NCBI RefSeq assembly: GCF_011170125.1
Contig: NZ_BLLN01000003.1
Span: 434,001 to 498,000, forward strand
Source: Streptomyces diastaticus subsp. diastaticus
GTDB taxonomy: Bacteria > Actinomycetota > Actinomycetes > Streptomycetales > Streptomycetaceae
Reading direction: 5' to 3'
DNA: 64,000 nucleotides
Made by a program: the position numbers and the translations under genes. The notes beneath the pieces were generated by a model. That model saw only the letters and a program-made list of their open reading frames with translations. It had not been told where the DNA came from and searched no databases. How positions within the stretch are numbered: the first letter of the stretch is position 1; every line of letters starts with the position of its first letter. Below, piece by piece: positions 28,743 to 38,156 of the stretch.

Positions 28743-31700
28743 TCACTCCCCGTCCTGCCCGCTCTCCAGGTCGCCCTCGGTCTCCAGGTACGCCTGGCGC
28801 AGCGCGGCCAGCACCTCGGGGTCCGGCTCGGCCCACATGCCGCGCGACTCGGCTTCCAGCAGCCGTTCCGCGATGCCGTGCAGCGCCCAGGGGTTGGCCT
28901 CCTTCAAAAAGGCCCGGTTCTCGGGGTCCAGCACGTACGTCTCGGTGAGCTTGTCGTACATCCAGTCGGCGACCACGCCGGTCGTCGCGTCGTAGCCGAA
29001 GAGGTAGTCGACGGTGGCCGCGAGTTCGAAGGCGCCCTTGTAGCCGTGGCGGCGCATCGCCTCGATCCACTTCGGGTTGACCACCCGCGCACGGAAGACC
29101 CGCGAGGTCTCCTCGACCAGCGTCCGGGTCCGCACCGTCTCCGGCCGCGTGGAGTCCCCGATGTACGCCTCGGGCGCGGTGCCCTTCAGCGCCCGGACCG
29201 CCGCGACCATGCCGCCGTGGTACTGGAAGTAGTCGTCGGAGTCGGCGATGTCGTGCTCGCGGGTGTCGGTGTTCTTCGCCGCCACCGCGATCCGCCGGTA
29301 CGCGCTCTCCATCTCGGCCCGCGCCTCACGCCCCTCCAGCTCCCGGCCGTAGGCGTAACCGCCCCACACCGTGTACACCTCGGCGAGGTCGGCGTCGGTA
29401 CGCCAGTCGCGGGAGTCGATGAGCTGGAGCAGGCCGGCACCGTAGGTGCCCGGGCGGGAGCCGAAGATGCGGGTGGTGGCGCGGCGTTCGTCGCCGTGCT
29501 CGGCGAGGTCGGCGCGGGCGTGCGCCGCCACGTGGTTGTCCTTGTCCGGCTCGTCGAGCCCGGCCACCAGCCGTACCGCGTCGTCCAGCAGGCCGATGGT
29601 GTGCGGGAAGGCGTCCCGGAAGAAGCCGGAGATCCTGAGCGTCACGTCCACACGCGGGCGGCCCAGCTCCTCCAGCGGCACCGCCTCCAGACCGGTGACG
29701 CGCCGCGAGGCGTCGTCCCAGACCGGGCGGACCCCGAGCAGCGCCAGCGCCTCGGCCACGTCGTCACCGGAGGTGCGCATCGCGCTGGTGCCCCACAGCG
29801 ACAGGCCCACCGAGACCGGCCAGTCGCCGTGGTCGGCCCGGTACCGCTCCAGGAGCGAGTCGGCGAGCGCCTGTCCGGTCTCCCAGGCGAGGCGGCTGGG
29901 GACCGCCTTCGGGTCGACGGAGTAGAAGTTGCGGCCGGTCGGCAGCACGTTGACCAGGCCGCGCAGCGGCGAGCCGGAAGGACCGGCCGGGACGAAACCG
30001 CCGTTCAGCGCGTGCACGGCGTGGTCCAGCTCGTCCGTGGTCGCCGCCAGGCGCGGCACCACCTCGCGGGCGGCGAACGCCAGGATGTCGGCGACCGCCT
30101 GCCCGTGCCCCTCGGCGACCCGCGCCACCGCCGCCGGGACCCACCCCGCGTCGTCCATCGCCTGGACCAGTGCCCGGGCCTTCTCCTCGGCCTCGTCGGC
30201 ACCGGTGCGGGTGGCGGCCGACTCGTCCAGGCCCAGCGCCTCGCGCAGCCCGGGCAGGGCCGTGGTGCCGCCCCAGATCTGGCGGGCCCGCAGGATCGCG
30301 AGGACCAGGCTGACCCGGGCCCCGGCGGCCGGGGCCGAGCCCAGCACGTGCAGGCCGTCGCGGATCTGCGCGTCCTTCACCTCGCAGAGCCAGCCGTCGA
30401 CGTGGAGCAGGAAGTCGTCGAAGCCGTCGTCGTCCGGCCGGTCCTCCAGCCCCAGGTCGTGGTCGAGCTTGGCGGCCTGGATGAGCGTCCAGATCTGCGC
30501 CCGGATCGCCGGGAGCTTCGCCGGGTCCATCGAGGAGATCGCCGCGTACTCGTCGAGCAGCTGCTCCAGGCGCGCGATGTCGCCGTAGCTCTCCGCGCGG
30601 GCCATCGGCGGGACGAGGTGGTCGACCAGGGTGGCGTGCACCCGGCGCTTGGCCTGGGTGCCCTCGCCCGGGTCGTTGACCAGGAACGGGTAGACCAGCG
30701 GCAGGTCGCCGAGGGCCGCGTCGGGCCCGCAGGCCGCCGAGAGGCCCGCGTTCTTGCCGGGCAGCCACTCCAGGTTGCCGTGCTTGCCCAGGTGCACCAT
30801 GGCGTCGGCGCCGAAACCGCCGTCCTCCGCGCGGGCCTGGATCCAGCGGTAGGCGGCCAGGTAGTGGTGGGAGGGCGGCAGGTCCGGGTCGTGGTAGATC
30901 GCGATCGGGTTCTCGCCGAAGCCGCGCGGCGGCTGGATCAGGATCAGCAGCCGCCCGAACCGCAGCGCCGCCAGGACGATGTCGCCCTCCGGGTCGCGGC
31001 TGCGGTCGACGAACATCTCGCCCGGCGGCGGCCCCCAGTGCTCCTCGACCCGCTCGCGCAGCTCGGCGGGGAGCGTGCCGTACCAGCGGCGGTAGTCGGC
31101 CGCCGGGATGCGCACCGGGTTGCGGGCCAGCTGCTCCTCGGTCAGCCAGTCCTGGTCGTGGCCGCCCGCCTCGATCAGCGCGTGGATCAGCTCGTCGCCG
31201 TCGCCCGACTCCAGCCCGGGGACGGCCTCGTCGCCGAAGTCGTACCCCTCGGCGATCAGCCGCCGCAGCAGCGCCACGGCGCTGGCCGGGGTGTCGAGCC
31301 CCACCGCGTTGCCGATCCGCGAGTGCTTCGTGGGGTAGGCGGAGAGGACCAGGGCGAGGCGCTTCTCGGCGTTGGGCAGGTGGCGCAGCCGGGCGTGGCG
31401 CACCGCGGTGCCCGCCACCCGGGCGGCGCGCTCGGTGTCGGCGACGTAGACCGGCAGTCCGTCGGCGTCCAGCTCCTTGAAGGAGAACGGCACCGTGATC
31501 AGGCGGCCGTCGAACTCGGGGACGGCGATCTGGCTCGCCGCGTCCAGCGGGGAGAGCCCCTCGTCGTTCTCCGCCCAGTCGGCGCGCGAACTGGTCAGGC
31601 AGAGCGCCTGGAGGATCGGCACGTCGAGCGCGGCCAGCGCCCCCGCGTCCCACGACTCGTCGTCGCCCCCGGCCGAGGCCCCGGCGGGCTTGGTGCCGCC

Positions 31701-32351
31701 CGCCGCCAGCACCGTGGTCACCAGCGCGTCCGCGTGGCCCAGTTCGGCCAGCAGCTCCGGCTCGGGGGAGCGCAGCGAGGCCACGTACAGCGGCAGGGCG
31801 CGACCGCCCGCCGCCTCGATCGCGCCGCAGAGCGTGTCGACGAAGGCGGTGTTGCCGCTCATGTGGTGGGCGCGGTAGTAGAGCACCGCGATCAGCGGAC
31901 CCGAGGCGTCCGGGGCCGGGGTGCGGTCCAGGGGTCCCCAGGACGGGGCCGGCGCGGGCGCCTCGAAGCCGTGGCCGGTGAGCAGCACGGTGTCGGAGAG
32001 GAAGCGGGCGAGCTGCTCCAGGTTGGCCGGGCCGCCGTGCGCCAGGTAGGCGTGCGCCTCGGCCGCGACCCCGATCGGGACCGTGGAAGCCTCCATCAGC
32101 TGGGCGTCCGGGGCCTGTTCGCCGGTGAGCACGACCACCGGGCGGTCCTGTGCGAGGAGTGCGTCGATCCCCTCCTGCCAGGCCCGCACCCCGCCCAGCA
32201 GCCGCACCACGACCAGGTCGGCGCCGTCCAGCAGCTCCGGCAGGTCGTCCAGCGGCAGCCGCGAGGGGTTGGCGAAGCGGTACGGGACCGGGCCGCCGGC
32301 GCTGCGGGCGCTCAGCAGGTCGGTGTCGGACGTCGACAGGAGCAGGATCAT
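28743..32351 (-). CDS. cobN: Aerobic cobaltochelatase subunit CobN
   Basis: The product is the 1202-residue large subunit of the ATP-dependent cobaltochelatase that inserts Co(II) into hydrogenobyrinic acid a,c-diamide in the oxygen-dependent cobalamin pathway. Family landmarks include MVHLGKHGNLEWLPGK, GFGENPIAIYHDPDLPPSHHYLA and the C-terminal VDYLFGYDATTGVV and NPWALHGIAERLLEA. The start is the ATG at 32349-32351, preceded by GGAAGG. Length is normal. The CobS/CobT- or ChlI/ChlD-type partner subunits are not in this window. Expression is controlled by the cobalamin riboswitch at 32395-32540. Confidence 0.93.
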   Translation of the reverse strand: MILLLSTSDTDLLSARSAGGPVPYRFANPSRLPLDDLPELLDGADLVVVRLLGGVRAWQEGIDALLAQDRPVVVLTGEQAPDAQLMEASTVPIGVAAEAHAYLAHGGPANLEQLARFLSDTVLLTGHGFEAPAPAPSWGPLDRTPAPDASGPLIAVLYYRAHHMSGNTAFVDTLCGAIEAAGGRALPLYVASLRSPEPELLAELGHADALVTTVLAAGGTKPAGASAGGDDESWDAGALAALDVPILQALCLTSSRADWAENDEGLSPLDAASQIAVPEFDGRLITVPFSFKELDADGLPVYVADTERAARVAGTAVRHARLRHLPNAEKRLALVLSAYPTKHSRIGNAVGLDTPASAVALLRRLIAEGYDFGDEAVPGLESGDGDELIHALIEAGGHDQDWLTEEQLARNPVRIPAADYRRWYGTLPAELRERVEEHWGPPPGEMFVDRSRDPEGDIVLAALRFGRLLILIQPPRGFGENPIAIYHDPDLPPSHHYLAAYRWIQARAEDGGFGADAMVHLGKHGNLEWLPGKNAGLSAACGPDAALGDLPLVYPFLVNDPGEGTQAKRRVHATLVDHLVPPMARAESYGDIARLEQLLDEYAAISSMDPAKLPAIRAQIWTLIQAAKLDHDLGLEDRPDDDGFDDFLLHVDGWLCEVKDAQIRDGLHVLGSAPAAGARVSLVLAILRARQIWGGTTALPGLREALGLDESAATRTGADEAEEKARALVQAMDDAGWVPAAVARVAEGHGQAVADILAFAAREVVPRLAATTDELDHAVHALNGGFVPAGPSGSPLRGLVNVLPTGRNFYSVDPKAVPSRLAWETGQALADSLLERYRADHGDWPVSVGLSLWGTSAMRTSGDDVAEALALLGVRPVWDDASRRVTGLEAVPLEELGRPRVDVTLRISGFFRDAFPHTIGLLDDAVRLVAGLDEPDKDNHVAAHARADLAEHGDERRATTRIFGSRPGTYGAGLLQLIDSRDWRTDADLAEVYTVWGGYAYGRELEGREARAEMESAYRRIAVAAKNTDTREHDIADSDDYFQYHGGMVAAVRALKGTAPEAYIGDSTRPETVRTRTLVEETSRVFRARVVNPKWIEAMRRHGYKGAFELAATVDYLFGYDATTGVVADWMYDKLTETYVLDPENRAFLKEANPWALHGIAERLLEAESRGMWAEPDPEVLAALRQAYLETEGDLESGQDGE

Positions 32352-32394
32352 GCGGCGTCAAGCCTTCCTCCGAGGTCCGCGCCTCGGGGTGGGA

Positions 32395-32540
32395 CACAAC
32401 GGCGGGAGTTCCTGGCTCGCCCGCCCCTGACGGGGCGGGGTTCACAGTGGCGGGACCGCGCCGGACTCACACCGGGCTTCCTCCCCTGCCGAGTGCGGCG
32501 AGGGCCCGTCCCGGTACCGGCCCGGGAGGAGTCCTCGGCG
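32395..32540 (-). promoter_or_regulatory. Cobalamin riboswitch upstream of cobN
   Basis: Read on the minus strand, the leader has the conserved cobalamin-riboswitch elements in order: GGAAGCCCGGTGTGAGTCCGG (complement of 32461-32481), GCCACTGTGAA (complement of 32441-32451) and a B12 box AGCCAGGAACTCC (complement of 32405-32417). The element ends about 45 bases before the cobN start. It should repress cobN when adenosylcobalamin is abundant. The exact outer boundaries (P1 stem) are estimated. Confidence 0.92.
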
Positions 32541-32590
32541 CACTGGGCGCGCCGTTCTGGCGATGACGGGCCGAACGGCCCGCCGCGAGC

Positions 32591-32596
32591 ATAGTA
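32591..32596 (-). promoter_or_regulatory. Likely -10 box of the cobN transcript
   Basis: TACTAT on the minus strand is a near-consensus -10 hexamer about 50 bases upstream of the riboswitch. No strong -35 is visible at the ideal distance. Confidence 0.45.
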
Positions 32597-32684
32597 AGGG
32601 TCACCTGGCGGTCAGGGATATGCCGCCCCCGGGTCGACCTGGGCCGATGACTCCGGGCCGCGGGGGAGCCCCCGCCGTCAGAGC

Positions 32685-32735
32685 CGGCCTCAAGCGCCGG
32701 CCGGGCTCAAGTGGCCCCGAACGCCGGCCGGGCCG
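32685..32735. repeat. Intergenic GCCGGCC-type repeat
   Basis: CGCCGGCCGGGC occurs twice (around 32695-32706 and 32722-32733), with an adjoining CTCAAGCGCC block. Elements of this kind recur between genes in Streptomyces genomes. Here they lie in the 490-base gap between divergent cobN and cobG. A CGGGGG/CCCCCG mini-hairpin (32661-32674) is next to them. Confidence 0.45.
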
Positions 32736-32841
32736 ATGGCCAGGCGCGTGGCAGCCGGACCGCACGAAGACTCAGCCCGGCCGGCGCGGACGGCCCGCCC
32801 CTCGGCCCAGTGGCCGCGACGCCCCTCGTATCATCGCGGCC

Positions 32842-34797
32842 ATGCCCACTCCCGCCAGGGGCGACGCCTGCCCCGGCGCGCTCCGCCTCCACGAGGCCGC
32901 AGACGGCCACCTGGCCCGCGTCCGCATCCCGGGCGGCCTGCTCCAGGCATCCCAGGCCACCGCCCTGGCGAGGGCGGCCGAGGACCTGGGCGACGCCCAC
33001 CTCGACCTGACCTCACGCGGCAACGTCCAGCTCCGCGCCCTCCCCGCCGACGCGGGCCAGGAGCTGGCGGCCCGCCTCGCCGAGGCGGCTCTGCTGCCGT
33101 CCCCCGCCCACGAGCGGATACGCAACCTCGTCGCGTCCCCTCTGTCGGGCCTGGACGACGAGGGCCACGCGGACGTGACCCCCCTGGTCCCCGCCGTGGA
33201 CGCGGCGCTCCTCGAGGACCCGGCGACCGCGGCCCTCTCGGGACGCTTCCTCTTCGCCCTCGACGACGGGCGCGGCGACACCGCCGCCCTCGACGCCGAT
33301 GTGACAATGCTCGCAACGCCCGACGGCGACCTGGCCCTGACCCTGCCGGGCGTCCCGGGCAGCCTCCGGCTCCCCCCGGACCAGGCCCCGGCCGCCGCCA
33401 ACGCGGCAGCCCTGCTCTTCCTGGCCGCCGCCCGCGCGAGCGGGACCCGCGCCTGGCGCATCGCCGAACTCCCGCCCGGGCAGGCCCTGTCCACCGCCAC
33501 CCTCACGGAACTGGCGGCCCGCGTCCCCGGCGCCCGTACCGCCCCGGCCCCCACGTCCCCGGCCCCGTACGGCGGCCCGCGCCCGGGCCCGACCCCGCCC
33601 CGCGAGGGCCGGTCGGCCCTGCACGCACTGGCCCCGCTGGGCCGCCTCACCGCGTACCGGTGGCGGGAGTTGGCGGAGCTGGCAGTCCGCCACGGCGCCG
33701 GCACCCTGCGGGCCACGCCCTGGCGCGGGATCGTCGTCCCGGGCCTGACCCCGGCCCGCGCGGGCGAGGCCGCCGCCGAACTGGCCCGGGCGGGACTGGT
33801 CACCGGGGAGGGCTCCTCCTGGGAGGGCGTCGGCGCCTGTACCGGCAGGCCCGGCTGTGTCAAGTCCCTCGCCGACGTGCGGGCCGACGCCCGCGCCGCC
33901 CTGGATGCGGCACCGGGTGGCCTTCCTGTCTACTGGTCCGGCTGCGAGCGCCGCTGCGGCCATCCCCGGGGGACGGCCTGGGTGGACGCCGTGGCGACCG
34001 GCACCGGATACGACCTGGCCCACCGCCCGGCCGACCCGGCGGCCGCCCCCCGGCCCGCCGGACGGAACGTATCGGCGGACCGGCTCCCCGAGGTGCTCGC
34101 GGCCGCCCGCCGGCGCCCTCCGACCCCCGGCCCACGCGGCACGACGCCGTCAGGAAAGAGCGAGAGCAGAGTGTTTGAGTACGAGAAGGACGGCGCGGCC
34201 ATCTACCGCGAGTCCTTTGCCACGATCCGCGCCGAGGCCGACCTCACCGGGCTGCCCCCGGACGTCGCCCAGGTCGCCGTCCGCATGATCCACGCCTGCG
34301 GCATGACCGACCTGCCCCGCGACCTCGGGCACACCCCGCTGGTCGTGGCCCGTGCCCGCCAGGCGCTGCGCGCCGGGGCGCCGATCCTCTGCGACGCCAA
34401 CATGGTCGCCAGCGGCGTCACCCGCAAGCGGCTCCCCGCCGACAACGAGGTGATCTGCACCCTCGCCGACCCGTCCGTGCCGGAGCTGGCCGCGCGGCTG
34501 GGCACCACCCGCAGCGCCGCCGCCCTCGAACTCTGGCGGGACCGTCTGGACGGGGCCGTGGTCGCCGTCGGCAACGCGCCCACCGCCCTCTTCCGCCTGC
34601 TGGAGATGATCGAGGAGGGCGCGCCCCGTCCGGCCGCCGTCATCGGTGTCCCCGTCGGCTTCGTCGGCGCCGCCGAGTCCAAGGACGCGCTGGCCGTCCA
34701 CGCCTCGGGCCTGGACCACCTGATCGTGCGCGGCCGGCGCGGCGGCAGCGCCATGGCCGCCGCCGCCCTCAACGCGATCGCGAGCGAAACCGAATGA
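32842..34797 (+). CDS. cobG-cobH: Fused precorrin-3B synthase (CobG) and precorrin-8X methylmutase (CobH)
   Basis: A single 651-codon frame joins two pathway enzymes. Residues 1 to about 430 are CobG, the sulfite/nitrite-reductase-like O2-dependent precorrin-3B synthase: [14 protein letters not shown], and cluster/siroheme cysteines GACTGRPGC and SGCERRCGH. Residues 444-651 are CobH, which moves the C11 methyl to C12 ([28 protein letters not shown] with the catalytic His, [15 protein letters not shown]). There is no stop between them. A GTG at 34171 could start a separate CobH. The linker ([18 protein letters not shown]) looks disordered. The ATG at 32842 has TATCAT 7 bases upstream and no Shine-Dalgarno. 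cobH is followed by cobIJ with an ATGA overlap. Confidence 0.88.
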   Translation: MPTPARGDACPGALRLHEAADGHLARVRIPGGLLQASQATALARAAEDLGDAHLDLTSRGNVQLRALPADAGQELAARLAEAALLPSPAHERIRNLVASPLSGLDDEGHADVTPLVPAVDAALLEDPATAALSGRFLFALDDGRGDTAALDADVTMLATPDGDLALTLPGVPGSLRLPPDQAPAAANAAALLFLAAARASGTRAWRIAELPPGQALSTATLTELAARVPGARTAPAPTSPAPYGGPRPGPTPPREGRSALHALAPLGRLTAYRWRELAELAVRHGAGTLRATPWRGIVVPGLTPARAGEAAAELARAGLVTGEGSSWEGVGACTGRPGCVKSLADVRADARAALDAAPGGLPVYWSGCERRCGHPRGTAWVDAVATGTGYDLAHRPADPAAAPRPAGRNVSADRLPEVLAAARRRPPTPGPRGTTPSGKSESRVFEYEKDGAAIYRESFATIRAEADLTGLPPDVAQVAVRMIHACGMTDLPRDLGHTPLVVARARQALRAGAPILCDANMVASGVTRKRLPADNEVICTLADPSVPELAARLGTTRSAAALELWRDRLDGAVVAVGNAPTALFRLLEMIEEGAPRPAAVIGVPVGFVGAAESKDALAVHASGLDHLIVRGRRGGSAMAAAALNAIASETE

Positions 34798-36353
34798 GCA
34801 CCCCCGCACCCGGCCGTCTCTACGGCGTCGGACTCGGCCCCGGCGACCCGGACCTGATGACCCTGCGCGCCGTCCAGGTCATCGACGAGGCCGACGTGGT
34901 CGCCTACCACAGCGCCCGCCACGGCCGCTCCATCGCCCGCTCGATCGCCGCCGCCCACCTGCGCCCGGACCACGTCGAGGAAGCCCTGGTCTACCCGGTC
35001 ACCACCGGCACCACCGACCACCCGGGCGGCTACCAGGGCGCCATGGACGACTTCTACGCCGCCTGCGCCGAACGGCTCGCCGCCCACCTGGACGCCGGGC
35101 GGACCGTCGCCGTCATCTCCGAGGGCGACCCGCTCTTCTACGGCTCGTACATGCACATGCACAAGCGGCTGGCCCACCGCTACCCGACCGAGGTCATCCC
35201 CGGCGTCACCTCGGTCAGCGCCGCCTCCGCACGGCTCGGCACGCCGCTGGTCGAGGGCGAGGAGGTGCTGACGATCCTCCCCGGCACCCTGCCCGAGGAG
35301 GAGCTGACCGCGCGGCTCGCCGCCACCGACTCGGCCGTCGTCATGAAGCTCGGCCGTACCTTCCCCGCCGTACGCGGCGCCCTGGAGGCGAGCGGGCGGC
35401 TGACCGAGGCCCGTTACGTGGAGCGCGCCACGATGGAGGGCGAACGCACCGGGCACCTCGCCGGCACCGACCCGGACTCGGTGCCGTACTTCGCCGTCGC
35501 CGTGGTCCCCAGCCGGGTCGCGGCCCTGCCGGTCGACGGTCCCGCCGCCGCCCTGCCCGACGAGGAGGACGCCGCGACGGCCCCGGCCGGCGAGGTCGTC
35601 GTGGTCGGCACCGGCCCGGCCGGACCGCTCTGGCTCACCCCGGAGAGCCGGGGCGCGCTCGCCGCCGCCCAGGACCTCGTCGGCTACACCACCTACCTCG
35701 ACCGGGTCCCGCACCGGCCCGGCCAGACCCGGCACGGCTCCGACAACAAGGTGGAGGCGGAACGCGCCGAGTTCGCCCTGGACCTGGCCCGCCGGGGCCG
35801 CCGGGTGGCCGTCGTCTCCGGTGGCGACCCCGGCGTCTTCGCGATGGCCACCGCCGTGCTGGAGGCCGCCGCCGAAGGCCCGTACCGGAACGTGCCGGTC
35901 CGTGTCCTGCCCGGGGTCACCGCCGCCAACGCCGCCGCCGCCCGCGCCGGGGCGCCGCTCGGCCACGACTACGCGGTGATCTCCCTGTCCGACCGGCTCA
36001 AGCCCTGGGAGGTCATCGCCGAACGGCTCACCGCCGCCGCCCGCGCCGACCTCGCCCTCGCCCTGTACAACCCGGGCTCCCGCAGCCGCACCTGGCAGGT
36101 CGGCAAGGCCCGCGACCTGCTGCTGGAGCACCGCGGTCCCGACACCCCGGTCGTCCTCGCCCGGGACGTCGGCGGCTCCGGCGAGCGCGTCCGCACCGTC
36201 CGCCTCGCCGACCTGGACCCGGCCGAGGTCGACATGCGCACCCTGCTCATCATCGGCTCCTCCCAGACCCGCGCCGTCCGCCGCACCCCGGACGCCCCCG
36301 AGACGGTGTGGACCCCGCGCCGCTACCCGCAGGACACGGCTGCCGGAGGGTGA
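34794..36353 (+). CDS. cobIJ: Bifunctional precorrin-2 C20- / precorrin-3B C17-methyltransferase
   Basis: This 519-residue fusion performs two S-adenosylmethionine-dependent methylations of the corrin ring. The CobI half (residues 1 to about 245) starts [20 protein letters not shown] and has [17 protein letters not shown] and [12 protein letters not shown]. The CobJ half (about 262-519) starts [18 protein letters not shown] and has [15 protein letters not shown]. Both halves show the GxGPG and GDP motifs of the family. The ATG at 34794 overlaps the CobH stop codon. The fusion order CobI-CobJ is the usual one in actinomycetes. It ends at the terminator at 36399-36436. Confidence 0.93.
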   Translation: MSTPAPGRLYGVGLGPGDPDLMTLRAVQVIDEADVVAYHSARHGRSIARSIAAAHLRPDHVEEALVYPVTTGTTDHPGGYQGAMDDFYAACAERLAAHLDAGRTVAVISEGDPLFYGSYMHMHKRLAHRYPTEVIPGVTSVSAASARLGTPLVEGEEVLTILPGTLPEEELTARLAATDSAVVMKLGRTFPAVRGALEASGRLTEARYVERATMEGERTGHLAGTDPDSVPYFAVAVVPSRVAALPVDGPAAALPDEEDAATAPAGEVVVVGTGPAGPLWLTPESRGALAAAQDLVGYTTYLDRVPHRPGQTRHGSDNKVEAERAEFALDLARRGRRVAVVSGGDPGVFAMATAVLEAAAEGPYRNVPVRVLPGVTAANAAAARAGAPLGHDYAVISLSDRLKPWEVIAERLTAAARADLALALYNPGSRSRTWQVGKARDLLLEHRGPDTPVVLARDVGGSGERVRTVRLADLDPAEVDMRTLLIIGSSQTRAVRRTPDAPETVWTPRRYPQDTAAGG

Positions 36354-36398
36354 CGGCGGCGAGCCCGGGAAGGCCGGGCCGCACCCGGCTCGGACCAG

Positions 36399-36436
36399 CC
36401 GGCGAACACCCCCACTCCCGCAGGGGTGTTCGCCGG
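36399..36436. terminator. Bidirectional terminator between cobIJ and cobK
   Basis: A perfect 14-base-pair stem (36399-36412 with 36423-36436) and 10-base loop lie between the convergent cobIJ and cobK genes, 46 bases past cobIJ and about 135 bases past the cobK stop. Confidence 0.8.
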
Positions 36437-36571
36437 AGGCGACCCCGGGCCGGACGGCTCAGCCGTGGTCCCCGGCCAGGACGGACCCCGCGCCGGAGGC
36501 CGAGGCCCCCGAGGCCGCCGCCTCGGTGGGCGACCGCACTCCGGCGCCCTGGCGCCCGGCCGCCCGGCGGC

Positions 36572-37342
36572 TCACCCGCCGCGCAGCCACGCCACCGCCT
36601 CCTCGGGAGCGGCCGCGACCGGAACCCCCTCCGGCACCGGCGGCCGCCGGACCACCACCACCGGGATCCCCGCCTCCCTGGCGGCGGTCAGCTTCGGGGC
36701 GGTCGCCTCGCCGCCGCTGTCCTTGGTGACCAGTACCTCCACGCCGTACGCGCGCAACACCTCCCGCTCGCCCTCCAGGGTGAACGGGCCACGGTCCAGC
36801 AGCACTTCGCACTCCTCGGGCCCGGCTCCGGCCGGCGGGTCGACCGACCGCAGCAGGAACCACAGCCCGGGCCCGGCGTCCGCGAACGCCGCGAGCCCGG
36901 TCCGCCCCGTGGTCAGGAACACCCGCCTGCCCAGCGACGGCAGCAGTGCGGCGGCCTCCTCCAGCGAGGCCACCGGGTACCAGCGGTCACCCGGTCCCCG
37001 CCGCCACGACGGGCGGCGCAGCGCCAGCAGCGGGACGCCCGCTCCGGCCGCCGCCTCGGCCGCGTGGAAGCTCATCACCCCGGCGAACGGATGCGTGGCG
37101 TCCACCACCGCGGCCACCCGCTCCTCGCGGAGCCACGCGGTCAGCCCGGCCACGCCCCCGAACCCGCCGACGCGCACCTCGCCCTCGGGCAGGACGGGCC
37201 GCGCCACCCGCCCGGCCAGCGAACTGACCACCCGCAGGGGACCGGCCGCCCCCGCCGTGAGCAGGGCGGCGAGCCGCCGGGCCTCGGTGGTGCCGCCCAG
37301 GATCAGGACGAGGGGAGGGACCGGGTCAGCAGACGTGGTCAC
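36572..37342 (-). CDS. cobK: Precorrin-6A reductase CobK
   Basis: This 256-residue NADPH-dependent enzyme reduces precorrin-6A to dihydro-precorrin-6. It begins with LVLILGGTTEARRLAALL, the family's GGT-E-R nucleotide site, and contains VAAVVDATHPFAGVMSFHA, RVFLTTGRTGL and EVLVTKDSGGEATAPKL, all typical of CobK/CbiJ. Its first 17 bases overlap the end of cobM, so the pair is translationally linked. Order on the minus strand is cobL, cobM, cobK. Confidence 0.92.
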   Translation of the reverse strand: MTTSADPVPPLVLILGGTTEARRLAALLTAGAAGPLRVVSSLAGRVARPVLPEGEVRVGGFGGVAGLTAWLREERVAAVVDATHPFAGVMSFHAAEAAAGAGVPLLALRRPSWRRGPGDRWYPVASLEEAAALLPSLGRRVFLTTGRTGLAAFADAGPGLWFLLRSVDPPAGAGPEECEVLLDRGPFTLEGEREVLRAYGVEVLVTKDSGGEATAPKLTAAREAGIPVVVVRRPPVPEGVPVAAAPEEAVAWLRGG

Positions 37343-38078
37343 GGTCGCGGTCCGGCGAGTAGAGGTGGCTGTCGCGGAACTCCCCGGCGCCCAGCGTCCG
37401 CCCGACCAGGATGACCGCGGTCCGCCGGAGCCCCGCCTCGCGCACCTGGCCGGCGATGTCGGCGAGGGTGCCGCGCAGCACCACTTCCCCGGGCCTGCTG
37501 GCGAACGCCACCACCGCCGCCGGGCAGTCGGCCCCGTAGTGCGGCTCCAGCTCGGCGACGACCCGGTCCGCGTACCCGGTCGCCAGGTGCAGCACCAGCA
37601 GGGCTCCGCTGCGGCCCAGCGTCGCCAGGTCCTCGCCCTCGGGCATCGGCGTGGCCCGCTGCGCGACGCGGGTCAGGATCACCGTCTGCCCGACGGTCGG
37701 CACCGTCAGCTCCCGCTTCAACGCGGCCGCCGCCGCCGCGAACGCCGGGACGCCCGGCACCACCTCATACGGCACACCGGCCGCGTCGAGCCGCCGCATC
37801 TGCTCGGCGACCGCGCTGAACACCGAGGTGTCCCCCGAGTGCAGCCGGGCCACGTCGTGCCCCTCCTCGTGGGCGCGGACCAGCTCCGCGGTGATCCGGT
37901 CCAGGTCGAGCCGGGCGGTGTCGATCAGCCGCGCGTCCGGCGGGCACTCGGCGAGGAGTTCGGTGGGGACGAGGCTGCCCGCGTAGAGACAGACCTGGCA
38001 GGCGGCCAGGGTGCGCGCGCCCCGCACGGTGATGAGGTCGGCGGCACCGGGGCCCGCTCCGATGAAGTACACGGTCAT
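37326..38078 (-). CDS. cobM: Precorrin-4 C11-methyltransferase CobM
   Basis: This 250-residue SAM-dependent tetrapyrrole methyltransferase starts MTVYFIGAGPGAADLITVRGA with the GxGPG motif. It has DVARLHSGDTSVFSA and YEVVPGVPAFAAAAA, and the family-specific LTVPTVGQTVILTR and RRTAVILVGRTL. It adds the methyl group at C11 of precorrin-4. It overlaps cobK by 17 bases and follows cobL after about 80 bases. Confidence 0.93.
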   Translation of the reverse strand: MTVYFIGAGPGAADLITVRGARTLAACQVCLYAGSLVPTELLAECPPDARLIDTARLDLDRITAELVRAHEEGHDVARLHSGDTSVFSAVAEQMRRLDAAGVPYEVVPGVPAFAAAAAALKRELTVPTVGQTVILTRVAQRATPMPEGEDLATLGRSGALLVLHLATGYADRVVAELEPHYGADCPAAVVAFASRPGEVVLRGTLADIAGQVREAGLRRTAVILVGRTLGAGEFRDSHLYSPDRDRDHVC

Positions 38079-38156
38079 GGGGGTCTCCGGAAGAGGGGAG
38101 GTCGGGGAGGCAAGGCGGCGGGCCGTCAGGGGCCCTGCCGGGAACGGAACGGGGGT

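Noticed and set aside
28686..32594. 1302-codon plus-strand open frame antisense to cobN
   Set aside because: It mirrors the codon pattern of cobN, is Val/Arg/Gly-rich with no domain, and is a common artefact of very high GC.
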